From assembly GCF_042665255.1 (NCBI RefSeq), contig NZ_JBHTCD010000024.1: 64,000 nucleotides of DNA, one strand, 5' to 3'. The notes below the pieces were generated by a model, which was given only the letters and a program-made list of their open reading frames with translations, was not told the DNA's origin and did no database searches. Positions 44,695-53,759 of the stretch are shown in pieces (the first letter of the stretch is position 1; the number at the start of each line of letters is the position of its first letter). The position numbers and the translations under genes were made by a program. Source of the stretch: Insolitispirillum peregrinum. Lineage in GTDB: Bacteria; Pseudomonadota; Alphaproteobacteria; Rhodospirillales; Rhodospirillaceae.

Positions 44695-46630
44695 GGTGCT
44701 GATCCACTTCGCTGGTCCATTGCCATGCGCCATTGTCGGCCATGAATTTGGCAATCAATGCCGGGGCCAGATCAAAGCCGGTGCTGTTGTCGGGGCGGCA
44801 CAGAGCGAGCAATTGCCTGATTTCCGCTTCAATATCCTGAGGATCATCGCCATAACGGCCACGTTGCCTTTCGGCGCGCAGCAATGCCAGAATCTGCTCC
44901 CGGTCCAGCGGGATCGCAGGGTTGCAGAACAGCTTGCCCATCAACGCTTTCAGGTTGTGAATCAGCGAGGCTGACCGTTCATCGTCCCGGGCAAAACTGT
45001 CGGCAAGGTTTTGGAGAGAGTTGGCTGGGTCCTCTGGCCATTTACTGACCCAGCGCGCCGTTTCTCCCGATGGTTTGAGGACTGCCATCGCCAGAGCATT
45101 GCGGCCCGCCTTGACTTTGGCCCAATCGTTCAGCAATGCCATTGACAGGTCCAGAACGGTTCCGAGGGCAATCTTGTAATGGGCGAAAACCAGCCCCCCG
45201 GACAGGGTGGTGCCTTCAGGCATGGCCTCTGCGTAGGCTCTTCGCAGACTGTCGGCTGTCGCCAAAGCGCGATGCAGGGGCAGGAAGGCCAGAACGTCAT
45301 CGCCCCCGGCATAGATGGGCAATCCATCCTGTGCGTGGACAATGTCGACAGCACGGGCCGTAAACGTCGTCAGGCCCTCGCTGATTGCGGCCTTGTGGCC
45401 GTCCTTGATCAGTTTCCCCAGACTGTCCCCATCCATTCGCAGCAAGGCATGGAACGGTGATGCGGTCGCAAATTTCTGCTGGCGCCGTCCACCGGGAAAG
45501 AGGGGGGTGCTTTGCAGTGTCTGGCCGATGGTCTTTTGCAGGCTTTGCAGGGCCGCGCCCAGTGCTGTGAAATCGCGGGTGTTGCCCAGTTCCCTTGCGC
45601 GGCGTTCCAGTCCGTCAGCAAAAAACAGTGTACCGTCAAAATTGAGCAAGGGTTGCACGTCGGGGTCGTGGGCCTGTTGATTTTGACGCGTATCTGCTTC
45701 TGCCAAAAGGAGGCAGGCATCCTCATCAATGTCCCTGACGGCCTTGGCGTATTGCGTCAGGGCATCTTTCACCTGGGGGTCTGTACTTTTTTCTGCATAC
45801 CGCAACCAGGGCAGGGCGGCCATGAAGGCTGTGGACGGGTACTTGCGCAGAGCTTTCATGATTTGCCCGCCACGGGGTGTTGGCTGCCAGCCAATCAGCC
45901 GCTCCAGGTCTGTCGGTGGCAGCATGATAAACAGCCGTTTTACCAGCGCGATGGCGCACAGCCGCTCACTCGGGCCCAACTCCAGGCTGCGGAGCATTGG
46001 GCGATTATATATCTTTTGTGCAATGCCGCGCTGGACCTGTGCCCAGAAGTCCTGCTGGCGTTGCCGTTCCCCGCGCGCGCGGACGTAGCCGGATAGTTCC
46101 TGATAGTCTCCCATGATGGTGCAGTGATCCCCCCCTTGATCGGGGCGGGGCAGAGCGGGAAACCGCCAATGGCTGCGGGTCACCGCGGCGTCAGGGGAGC
46201 CGTAGCTCCAGCTGAGCGACCAGAAATGGTCGATCTGCCCGCGCCAGATCGGGTGCTCTGCAGGGATGAGGGGAAGAAAATGCTCCCGGACGGCCTCTGC
46301 CAGCGCTCGCCATGATGTTTCTACCGCATCGGCAGCCGCCTTGGCGAGTACCTGCGCCTGATCTGCATCAGTGACCTTGACGGCGAAGACATTTGGCAGG
46401 GTGGCGACGACGGGGCCGTCACCTCCGTCGCGCAGTGCCTTCCACATCGGGTCATTTCCCAGAATGGGGGTATCGATTTCGCCCCCGGCATTGGTCACAG
46501 CCTGCATTGCCTTGGCTGACAGCCAGGCCAACAGAAAAGACCCGGCCCAAATGTCGCGGGTTCGTCGGCCTTGGCGAATAAAACTTTGCACCGGGCCGAG
46601 CTTTAGTGTCAGGAGGTCTGTCTCGCTCAT
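44687..46630 (-). CDS. cmr2: type III-B CRISPR protein Cmr2 (Cas10), no HD domain
   Basis: 647 residues, the large subunit. The N-terminus LTLKLGPVQSFIRQGRRTRDIWAGSFLLAWL begins directly with the first cyclase-like domain; there is no N-terminal HD nuclease domain, and the protein is shorter than HD-containing Cas10. The second palm carries an intact GGDD at about residue 440 (PIYAGGDDVLAFLPLH), so cyclic oligoadenylate synthesis should be possible. It overlaps cmr1 by four bases (ATGA) and cmr3 by eight. Confidence 0.93.
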   Translation of the reverse strand: MSETDLLTLKLGPVQSFIRQGRRTRDIWAGSFLLAWLSAKAMQAVTNAGGEIDTPILGNDPMWKALRDGGDGPVVATLPNVFAVKVTDADQAQVLAKAAADAVETSWRALAEAVREHFLPLIPAEHPIWRGQIDHFWSLSWSYGSPDAAVTRSHWRFPALPRPDQGGDHCTIMGDYQELSGYVRARGERQRQQDFWAQVQRGIAQKIYNRPMLRSLELGPSERLCAIALVKRLFIMLPPTDLERLIGWQPTPRGGQIMKALRKYPSTAFMAALPWLRYAEKSTDPQVKDALTQYAKAVRDIDEDACLLLAEADTRQNQQAHDPDVQPLLNFDGTLFFADGLERRARELGNTRDFTALGAALQSLQKTIGQTLQSTPLFPGGRRQQKFATASPFHALLRMDGDSLGKLIKDGHKAAISEGLTTFTARAVDIVHAQDGLPIYAGGDDVLAFLPLHRALATADSLRRAYAEAMPEGTTLSGGLVFAHYKIALGTVLDLSMALLNDWAKVKAGRNALAMAVLKPSGETARWVSKWPEDPANSLQNLADSFARDDERSASLIHNLKALMGKLFCNPAIPLDREQILALLRAERQRGRYGDDPQDIEAEIRQLLALCRPDNSTGFDLAPALIAKFMADNGAWQWTSEVDQHHE

Positions 46631-47949
46631 GGGAACACGCTGATTTTATCGGGGAAATAAGAGGAATGGTTCGGATTCGCTGGTGTTGAGTCCAGAAAAT
46701 TGGTCAGAACATCCCAGTTCGGGGTGTAATCTCTGCGGTCATTCAGGATCGAGACATTTGCTTTATCTGTGGGTAGAAATCTTGCGGTAAACAAAATGGA
46801 AACACCAATGAACCAGTCTGAAGCCAGTTGGTGAACATGCAAAAACAGCGGACTGGCGCGGCGGTCCTTCCCAGCCTCTGATGGTTTAACGCCTAAAGTT
46901 TTTCTATTATTTTTTTCATATATTTTTCCATAGTTGTGTGGGAGGCCGAAAATAGAGCGTGCGGGGACATAATTTTTGTATGGTCCTGTTGAATGGTTAT
47001 AATTTTTATTTTGATATGTTTTTGACCAGTCATGATCTTTTCTGAACTTTTTCTCACTGGGCTTGCCATTGACCTTCCCATTTTTCCCCCAGGAGCGGTA
47101 ACGCTGCATGGCTCGTCCCATTTCATCGAGCACACGCATCGCGTCGTTGGTGTCGGGTATCAGAATATCGATGCGGCTGCGCTGGCTAAAGGCGCTATAG
47201 GGCGGTTCATCCGCTGACAACGGGGACGGGAGCAGGTCGAGAATGGCTGCCTTGTAGGATTCCGGCGTATCCGCGCGCTTAAATTCCTGCGTTCTACCGC
47301 TGAGCTTGTGCAGCCGCAGGCTGCCCCAACCACGCCGGGCACGGCTACCCAAGCCCCCCAAAAGCCCATAGAGATGCAGCGCCTTTTCAAACAGGGAAAC
47401 TGCGGTGTCAAAGTCCTGTTTTAGTGTTGCCGACAGGCTGGTCGGGTGGGTGATGCGAAACTTGACCCGGAAGCCTTGCCCGGATTCCAGGCAGGGGCGC
47501 AACAACTGCCCTGCTTTTCTGTTTTTCTGTTGGTTGTCGAAAGCCTCCATCAGCCCATAACCAAGGTAGTACGCGCCATGAGCTTTGCTCGCGCCCAATA
47601 TCGCATCTTTCTCATTTTTTTTCAGCGAACCCAGACCCGGACGCGGACACGGCTCAATGCAGATCGACAGGGCTGATTGCCGACTGTTTTTCTGGCTACC
47701 GGCAAAGCCGAACAGCAAGGTCTCTATCTCGTGGATGCGGGCCAACTTCACCTTTACCGAAGGCTCGTCCGGGGTGGCGATACCTGACCATGCCAACGCA
47801 CGCCACCAGAACCGCAAGGCTCCTCGCAGGCTGCTGGCCCGTAGTTCGACCTGTTGCTGGTCGGCACCAGCCAGAAAAAGGGGGGTTACAATGGCAAAAA
47901 GAGCATCCCATTCGAGGGGATAGGGATCCTTGATTGTATTGCTATCCAT
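46627..47949 (-). CDS. cmr1: type III-B CRISPR RAMP protein Cmr1
   Basis: 440 residues, the RAMP at the 3' end of the crRNA. The opening IVTPLFLAGADQQQVELRASSLRGALRFWWRAL is the family signature (split here as ATPLF-type strand, then SSLRGALRFWWRAL). A glycine-rich loop GLLGGLGSRARRGWGSL follows. The middle third, around NGKPSEKKFRKDHDWSKT, is Lys/Asn-rich and AT-rich. The ATG at 47949 is the first consistent with homology. It lies 95 bp downstream of cas6, and the gap shows no repeats. Confidence 0.88.
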   Translation of the reverse strand: MDSNTIKDPYPLEWDALFAIVTPLFLAGADQQQVELRASSLRGALRFWWRALAWSGIATPDEPSVKVKLARIHEIETLLFGFAGSQKNSRQSALSICIEPCPRPGLGSLKKNEKDAILGASKAHGAYYLGYGLMEAFDNQQKNRKAGQLLRPCLESGQGFRVKFRITHPTSLSATLKQDFDTAVSLFEKALHLYGLLGGLGSRARRGWGSLRLHKLSGRTQEFKRADTPESYKAAILDLLPSPLSADEPPYSAFSQRSRIDILIPDTNDAMRVLDEMGRAMQRYRSWGKNGKVNGKPSEKKFRKDHDWSKTYQNKNYNHSTGPYKNYVPARSIFGLPHNYGKIYEKNNRKTLGVKPSEAGKDRRASPLFLHVHQLASDWFIGVSILFTARFLPTDKANVSILNDRRDYTPNWDVLTNFLDSTPANPNHSSYFPDKISVFP

Positions 47950-48044
47950 GATGCTCGAACCGCCGTTATTTATATGCAACGGGCAATCATGGATTGTTTT
48001 TTGCGTGTTGCCAACAGAACTTATCGCCTGAGGGCGTCCGAACC

Positions 48045-48995
48045 TTATTCCCCCAGTGGCTCCAGCCGATAGCGCCCCAGCCCCTGGGCGGCGTGGCTGC
48101 CTGCGTGGCACGACTGCCCAGCCAGCAACAACGGCCAGAACGGGGCCAGATCGCCTGCGATGACCATCGGGCCGACCAGTCCGTCCATCTGGATCGGGGT
48201 ATTGCCCTGTCGGCGCGACCAGCGTTGCCAGCTGACCATCTGTAAATGCCCACTGTCGATGCTCAGGCTGGCGGCCCGGGCGCGCAGGTCGTCCCGGTCG
48301 ATGGTCACCGCACAGTCCAGCCAGCGGGCCATGCCGCACACCCGGCTGCTCAGGCTGGAAAACAGCGAGGTGATGTCGCTGTGCACCACACCACCCCGGC
48401 GCAGGTTGAGCGGGGTGACAAAGCGCAGAATGGCGGCAGGGGGGACTTCGGGCTGGGGCAGGTGCTCGCGGACGGTCAGGCGGCGGTCGATCGGTTCCAG
48501 TGCCGCCTGTAGCCCGTCGGGCATACCGATCCCGTTGCGCAGGCCCTGAGTCCAGGCTTCGGCGGCGTTTTCCAGCCAGTCGGTGGCAAAGCCGAACAGG
48601 GTCAGGCGCAGGGCAACCGTTCCGTCAGGGCCGGGATCGACGGCGATGGTATAGGGCTTGGGGAATTCCAGTCCACCCCGTGGCGGACGTTCGCGGAACA
48701 GTGGGTCATAGGGACAGGGCGGCGACCACGGGCAGGGTTCCCCCCGCTGGGCGGGCAGCGAGGCCATGCGCAACAACTGCTGCCCCCAGGCACCGCGCAG
48801 CCTGCCGGGCAGGGCAAAGTCCTTCGCCAGATCGGCGGCGGTCCAGCCGCGCGGCGGCTGGCACAGGGTCACAACATCGGCATGGAACCACGAGGCCAGC
48901 AGCTCGTCCATGGTCACCGCGTCGGTGGGGGTGGCCAGACGGTCAAGAACCGGATCGGGGAGGGTGGGAGTCTGGTGGGCGGGCGTGTCGCGCAT
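48045..48995 (-). CDS. cas6: CRISPR pre-crRNA endoribonuclease Cas6
   Basis: 316 residues. LRGAWGQQLLRMASLP near residue 70 and the closing GLVGPMVIAGDLAPFWPLLL with GSHAAQGLGRYRLEPL are the hallmarks of the Cas6 type found with type III loci; the glycine-rich loop is intact. It would cut pre-crRNA from an array elsewhere in the genome because none is visible in this window. It is the first gene of the cas operon. GC content is higher than in the cmr genes, so cas6 may have a different history. Confidence 0.88.
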   Translation of the reverse strand: MRDTPAHQTPTLPDPVLDRLATPTDAVTMDELLASWFHADVVTLCQPPRGWTAADLAKDFALPGRLRGAWGQQLLRMASLPAQRGEPCPWSPPCPYDPLFRERPPRGGLEFPKPYTIAVDPGPDGTVALRLTLFGFATDWLENAAEAWTQGLRNGIGMPDGLQAALEPIDRRLTVREHLPQPEVPPAAILRFVTPLNLRRGGVVHSDITSLFSSLSSRVCGMARWLDCAVTIDRDDLRARAASLSIDSGHLQMVSWQRWSRRQGNTPIQMDGLVGPMVIAGDLAPFWPLLLAGQSCHAGSHAAQGLGRYRLEPLGE

Positions 48996-49216
48996 AACGA
49001 TTTTACTTCATATGGGTACGTGCATGACGGGTGTCACCGCAAACTATGCCACAGCAGGAAGCCCGAGGCGACGGTGAAAATACGCCAGCCCGGTATACAG
49101 ACGCTCCTGTCTGCTTGTCCCTTTTGAGCGTTGATATTTTCCGCCAGCTTGTCGGTCCGTTATGCGTATCACATTCACGACAGGGTTATTGGGTATGGGT
49201 CTCTTCTGGAGGGAAA
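48996..49216. other. divergent spacer between cas6 and the fusion gene
   Basis: 221 bp with the promoters of the cas operon (leftward) and the three-domain fusion gene (rightward). I looked for CRISPR direct repeats and found none. No further gene is supported. Confidence 0.5.
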
Positions 49217-51355
49217 ATGGACGTCCTTATTTTCGGGATGCTGCGGTCCGGCACGACGATGCTGACCAATTTGTTGACCAACGCCCCGGAACAAATCGTT
49301 TTGATCGAGCCCGGCATTACCCGTGGCGATATGGGATTGCACGTTAAAAAGCAAATCGAACGGCTGGGACCGACCTGTTCCGATCAGGAATGGCTGGCGG
49401 TCGGCAATCCGCTGAAACGCTTTCAGCGCCATGCGGAGCCGCATCTTCAGGGGGCCAAATGGGGGGTGAAGGAAGTCAATCCCTACGGCATCCCCGAATT
49501 GCTGCAAAAATATCCTCCGCGCAAGGTGTTGCTGGTGGTCCGCGACATCCGCGACATCGTTGCCAGTGCGGTGGAAAAAGACGAGCGTCTGAACAGCAAC
49601 ATCAGCGATGACTGGATCCTGAAGCGGGCGCGGGATACCTATGACTGCCTGTTGATGCTGGAACGGACCATTCCGTCTTTCATGCTGCGGGTTCTGCATT
49701 ACGAACGTTTTGTGCAGGATGCCGACTATCGGCAGGAACTGTCTTACTGGGTGGGCTTTTCCTTCTCGGGCAATCTGGCGCAGCGGCTGGACATTTATGG
49801 CCGCGACTACGAAGCCCAACGGCACGACAGCACCATCGGTGCCCGCAGCCTGCGCCGCTATCAAAAGCCGGGCAGCGAACGGCAGGCGGCGATTGTCGGG
49901 ACCGCCGCCCGTCTGATGAGCGATTATCAGGCGCATTACGGTTATGGCGGTGACGATGCCGACCAGACCGTCGCGCCGCAGGATGCCGGGCCGGATGCCT
50001 TTCTGACCCAGTTCGGCTTGCGGGCCACCTATACCGACGATGGCCGGGAAACGCGGGTGGTCGGCTTTGTCGGCAACGATGCCTTGGCCGGGCAGTCGGC
50101 GCGCTCGGTCCGTGGCACGCTGCCCTCTGGCGGGACCGGTAAATACCGGGTCGTCTGCTTTCACACCACCGACGACCTTTATGCATCGCGCGCGGCCAAC
50201 CTGATTGCCAGCCTGAACACATACGGCATTGATCACAGGGTGGTGCCGGTCGAGGTTTCTGATTCGTGGGAGGCCACCTGCAGCCGCAAGGCAGCCTTTG
50301 TGCGCGAACAGTGGGAACAGAGCGACGTGCCGGTGGTCTGGCTGGATGCCGATGCCACCGTCGAGGCTGAACCGTCGTTGTTTGCCGCGCTCGATTGCGA
50401 CTTTGCGGTGCATAAGGTCAGGGACTGGGAACTGGCCTCGGGCACGCTGTATTTCGGCAAGACCGGGCTTGCGCGCGCACTGCTGGACCAGTGGGTCACG
50501 CGCTGCAACGCCGACCCACGGGGCTGGGACCAGAACCACCTGCAATCGGCCTGGTGCGATATCAGCGCGACACGCCCGTTGCGTACCATCTGGCTCCCCC
50601 GACCCTATCTGCAAATCTTTGATGCCCCGCGCCGCAAGTCGGAAACGCCGGTGATCCTGCACTGGCAGGCCTCGCGCGACCTGACCGGCGAGAAGACCAA
50701 GGCCACCCCGCTGGAGCTGACCGAACAGGGCAAGGAGCAACGGCGGGCCAACCACCTGTGGCGGTCCACCGAAGACCTGTACTGGATCAACAATGGCAGC
50801 CGGACCGAGGACCTGACGCAGCCCTATGCCTTCTCCGAGGGCTTTGATGTCGGCGGCGCGCTGGCCGCAGCCATCAACGGCGCCTTTCCGGTGCTGGAGG
50901 TCGGCTGTGGCAATGGGCGGATTGCCTCGCTGTTCGAGCCGGACGCCTATCAAGGGGTGGATATCGCTCCGGCAGCGATCAGGGAGGCCCGTAGCCGCTT
51001 GCCGGGCCATGATTTCCGTCTGATTGATGACGGCTTTGCCTATCCTGCGGCGGGATGTGTGCTGTTTTATGAGGCGCTGCAGCATCTGGACGGCGCCGAA
51101 GCGGTCAAGGTGCTGGAAACCGCCTGCGCCAGTGCCAACCGGGTGGTGATCGCCGAAGTGATGGATTCCCGCTGGCGGCGGGGCGGTCTGCCTGCCTTCT
51201 TCAACCGCGACCCCGAGCTGTACATTCTGGCGATGCAGAGCTTTGGCTTCCGGCTGGTGAATGCGGCGAAATATACCCACGCCCGCTACGACAGCCTGCA
51301 ATGGCGCAATGGCTGTGACTCCCGGACCAGCTTTTTGACCTTTGACCGGGGGTAA
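49217..51355 (+). CDS. sulfotransferase-glycosyltransferase-methyltransferase fusion protein
   Basis: 712 residues in three parts. Residues 1-235: PAPS-dependent sulfotransferase with the 5'-phosphosulfate loop FGMLRSGTTMLTNLL and the 3'-phosphate region LLVVRDIRDIVASAV. Residues about 310-510: a nucleotide-sugar transferase-like domain with the DxD motif in VVWLDADATVEAEP, WDQNHLQSAW and a closing VILHWQASRDL. Residues about 550-712: a class I SAM methyltransferase with VLEVGCGNGRIASL. GGAGGG precedes the ATG at 49217. No signal peptide. I do not know this combination as a named family. It probably modifies a sugar-bearing surface polymer or lipid, but the substrate is unknown. Confidence 0.8.
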   Translation: MDVLIFGMLRSGTTMLTNLLTNAPEQIVLIEPGITRGDMGLHVKKQIERLGPTCSDQEWLAVGNPLKRFQRHAEPHLQGAKWGVKEVNPYGIPELLQKYPPRKVLLVVRDIRDIVASAVEKDERLNSNISDDWILKRARDTYDCLLMLERTIPSFMLRVLHYERFVQDADYRQELSYWVGFSFSGNLAQRLDIYGRDYEAQRHDSTIGARSLRRYQKPGSERQAAIVGTAARLMSDYQAHYGYGGDDADQTVAPQDAGPDAFLTQFGLRATYTDDGRETRVVGFVGNDALAGQSARSVRGTLPSGGTGKYRVVCFHTTDDLYASRAANLIASLNTYGIDHRVVPVEVSDSWEATCSRKAAFVREQWEQSDVPVVWLDADATVEAEPSLFAALDCDFAVHKVRDWELASGTLYFGKTGLARALLDQWVTRCNADPRGWDQNHLQSAWCDISATRPLRTIWLPRPYLQIFDAPRRKSETPVILHWQASRDLTGEKTKATPLELTEQGKEQRRANHLWRSTEDLYWINNGSRTEDLTQPYAFSEGFDVGGALAAAINGAFPVLEVGCGNGRIASLFEPDAYQGVDIAPAAIREARSRLPGHDFRLIDDGFAYPAAGCVLFYEALQHLDGAEAVKVLETACASANRVVIAEVMDSRWRRGGLPAFFNRDPELYILAMQSFGFRLVNAAKYTHARYDSLQWRNGCDSRTSFLTFDRG

Positions 51356-51371
51356 CGAGAACTGCAGGAGG

Positions 51372-53579
51372 TCAGAACAACAGCCGGACCGCCTCCTTGC
51401 GCTCGGCGGCGGTCAGCGTGCGGTTGCCGGAGGTCGTCGGGCCATATCCCAGCAGGTAATCAACGGCGCGATAGCCTTTGGTGTCGGCCTGACAGGGGTC
51501 GGCTCCGGCTTCCAGCAGCCTTTTGATGGTGGTGAGCGACCCTGATGTTGCGGCATACATCAGCGCTGTGCGGGCATCATGGCCAATGTGCAGGGGCACG
51601 AAGTCGGAAGGATCGAGAGGCTCCTGCGTGATGGCATTGACCTGCGCATGCCGTTGCAGCAACAGCCTGAGGCTGTCTTGCTGGTCGAGTTGGGCGGCAA
51701 CCATCAGTGGCGTTTTGCCAAAGCTGTTGCCCTGTTCGACATTACCCCCCTGAGCCAGCAGGGCGGCGAGGGCGGCGGGATGGCCGACCGCCACATGCAG
51801 CAGCGGGTCAAGCGGCGCTGTTGCCCCGCAGGCCAGTACCTCGGGGGCTTCTCCCTGATCAGGCAGGGCGAGGGCGGCCTTGATGCTTGCCATCGGGGCC
51901 TTGTGGAGCAGCAGAGCGCGGACGGACTGCCGGGGCACCGCCTCGCCGCAGGTGGCGCCATAGGCCAGATTGAACAACCCGATCTTCGCGGCCTCTTCGG
52001 CCTCCTGTTGCGACAGGCCGTGGCGGAGGGCGTAGGCGGTAAGCGCCTGATGGGCCTTTTGGTACAGGCGGCGGATCGTCTGGCTGGTCTGGTAGGCGGT
52101 GATGCCGGTCATCGCCCATGTTTGATAGGGGTAAGCCATCGCCGGACGATCGGACGTCAGCAGGCCGCGCGGGTCAACGCGCAGACGGTCAATCTGCCAT
52201 GATTGCCGCTTCAATGCGCCGAAAACCGCGCTGCCCTGCATGGTGTCGATGAAATTGCCGTCGGCCTTGGTGGTGGCCCGGATGTAGTCTTCCACAATCA
52301 TGTCGGGGAAAACGGTGATTTCACCCGGCCCCGAGGCGCATCCCGAGTTGGGAAGGGCGTCATCCTTTCTGCTGCCATAGTAACTTCTGGTTGCCTCCAG
52401 CAATGCCGGGCGGGCCAGCAGGACGCCGCAGGGGATGGTATAGGCACCGGCAATCCCTTGCACCGACACCTGACGCAGGAACGGGACGAGCGAGGCATCA
52501 CTGCCGTCATAGGGGTCTAGCTGTTCGTTATCCTGATCACCTGCACGGGCCTGATCGAGCAGCGGAGCCAGCAGCGCAGCAATCTCGGCGGTTCCGGTGG
52601 CCGAGACCGGGCGAAAGGCGTGCAGGGCCAGGGCATAGTCCAGCCGCCCGTCTGTACCCTGCTCTGCGGCCTTTTTCAGGATGGGCCAGGATGTCGCCGG
52701 GGAGGCTGGCAGCGTGATCATGGCCTGTTCCCTCGCGGCGTGCTGTTCATCGACCTTTGTGGGGAGAAGCGGGGCCGCAGGTTTCGTCTCGGGGGGCGTA
52801 AAAAGCCGGTAGGGAACAAAGCCGTCCGGCTGCCGGGCCTGAGCCTCCAGCCGGTCAAAGTCGGTTTCCCGGCTTGGGCAGGACAGCAGTGGGCCTGCCA
52901 GATCCTTCATCCCGCTCGCCACCTGCGCAAAGGCGGCGCTGCGCTGGATGATTGTCCGGCAGGGCAGGCGCAGCCAGCTATCGTTGATCGGGTTATCGTC
53001 GTAAGGGGTTATGAACGGCATCAACCGGCTGGACAGGTTGATGCCGCTGTAGCCTTCGTCAAGTTCGAGGATCAGCAGGGCATCAACCCGCCGCAAACCG
53101 GCGACCAGACGCTGCAAGGCCAGCGGCGAGGCGGCCGCTTTGGTCAGGGCGTCAAAGTATTCAGCCTGTGGCGGGGAGGATGTGGTGTTGCCGTGGGACA
53201 CGCTGGCTTGCCAGTGGGCCAACCGTTTGCCTGTTGTCCCGTTGATGTCGGCCAGCGCGGCATCCATGCCCTTGATGTCGTCGCGCAGGAACGCGGCATA
53301 GGCATCGACAATCCGCTCCATGGCGTCAGCCTGCCGGCCTGCGGGCAGGGCCCAGCGTGGCTGGCCGACCGCCACCCGTTCCATGTCCGACTGGATGCGC
53401 GCCAGTGTGATGCGGGAATTGTCAAAGCCGCCCGGCCAGCTTTGCCCGGTGGGGGCGGGGTTGGCTGGGGTGGAGGGGATCAGTGCTGCGGCTATCGCAT
53501 TGTCTTGCACAAAAAGGATACTCAGGACCGCCAGCAGACTGCCACCCCAACTGATTTTTCTGAAAACGCCTGCCATCAT
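51372..53579 (-). CDS. exported protein with C-terminal ankyrin repeats
   Basis: About 735 residues. A signal peptide (GGSLLAVLSILFVQDNAIAAA) directs it to the periplasm or beyond. Residues about 30-570 are unrecognised, mostly helical, with four scattered cysteines. The last 130 residues form about three ankyrin repeats (DPLLHVAVGHPAALAALLAQGG, GKTPLMVAAQLDQQDSLRLLL, ARTALMYAATSGSLTTIKRLL). The start is ATG 53579 or 53576, with GGCGGGG just upstream. It ends 16 bp from the convergent fusion gene. Function unknown; ankyrin repeats suggest a protein-binding role. Confidence 0.75.
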   Translation of the reverse strand: MMAGVFRKISWGGSLLAVLSILFVQDNAIAAALIPSTPANPAPTGQSWPGGFDNSRITLARIQSDMERVAVGQPRWALPAGRQADAMERIVDAYAAFLRDDIKGMDAALADINGTTGKRLAHWQASVSHGNTTSSPPQAEYFDALTKAAASPLALQRLVAGLRRVDALLILELDEGYSGINLSSRLMPFITPYDDNPINDSWLRLPCRTIIQRSAAFAQVASGMKDLAGPLLSCPSRETDFDRLEAQARQPDGFVPYRLFTPPETKPAAPLLPTKVDEQHAAREQAMITLPASPATSWPILKKAAEQGTDGRLDYALALHAFRPVSATGTAEIAALLAPLLDQARAGDQDNEQLDPYDGSDASLVPFLRQVSVQGIAGAYTIPCGVLLARPALLEATRSYYGSRKDDALPNSGCASGPGEITVFPDMIVEDYIRATTKADGNFIDTMQGSAVFGALKRQSWQIDRLRVDPRGLLTSDRPAMAYPYQTWAMTGITAYQTSQTIRRLYQKAHQALTAYALRHGLSQQEAEEAAKIGLFNLAYGATCGEAVPRQSVRALLLHKAPMASIKAALALPDQGEAPEVLACGATAPLDPLLHVAVGHPAALAALLAQGGNVEQGNSFGKTPLMVAAQLDQQDSLRLLLQRHAQVNAITQEPLDPSDFVPLHIGHDARTALMYAATSGSLTTIKRLLEAGADPCQADTKGYRAVDYLLGYGPTTSGNRTLTAAERKEAVRLLF

Positions 53580-53679
53580 GATCCCCGCCAATGCCGTTTG
53601 GCCCGTTTTTCTGGCAAGTGGATTTAAGAATCAAGGAATGACTGTGGGTTGTTACTGTTTTCTGTCAGCATGCCCCGCC

Positions 53680-53696
53680 TATCCCCGCGTGGGATA
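53680..53696. promoter_or_regulatory. palindrome in the divergent ankyrin/ABC-F spacer
   Basis: TATCCC-cgcgt-GGGATA is a perfect dyad nested in a wider CCCGCC/GGCGGG pairing, about 64 bp before the ABC-F start codon. It could be an operator or a 5'-leader hairpin of the ABC-F transcript. Confidence 0.35.
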
Positions 53697-53759
53697 ACTG
53701 GCGGGACTGGCCGCCTTGTGGCATAACGGGCGCCTCGTGCCACAGGAAGCCAGTGACCC

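Noticed and set aside
46627..48339. Extending cmr1 upstream into a 570-residue protein
   Set aside because: The extra 130 residues run back through the spacer and into the cas6 coding region, with no RAMP homology; the ATG at 47949 matches the family N-terminus.
40330..49216. Search for a CRISPR array next to the cas genes
   Set aside because: The spacers 40330-40463, 41205-41296, 47950-48044 and 48996-49216 contain no recurring 25-40 bp unit.
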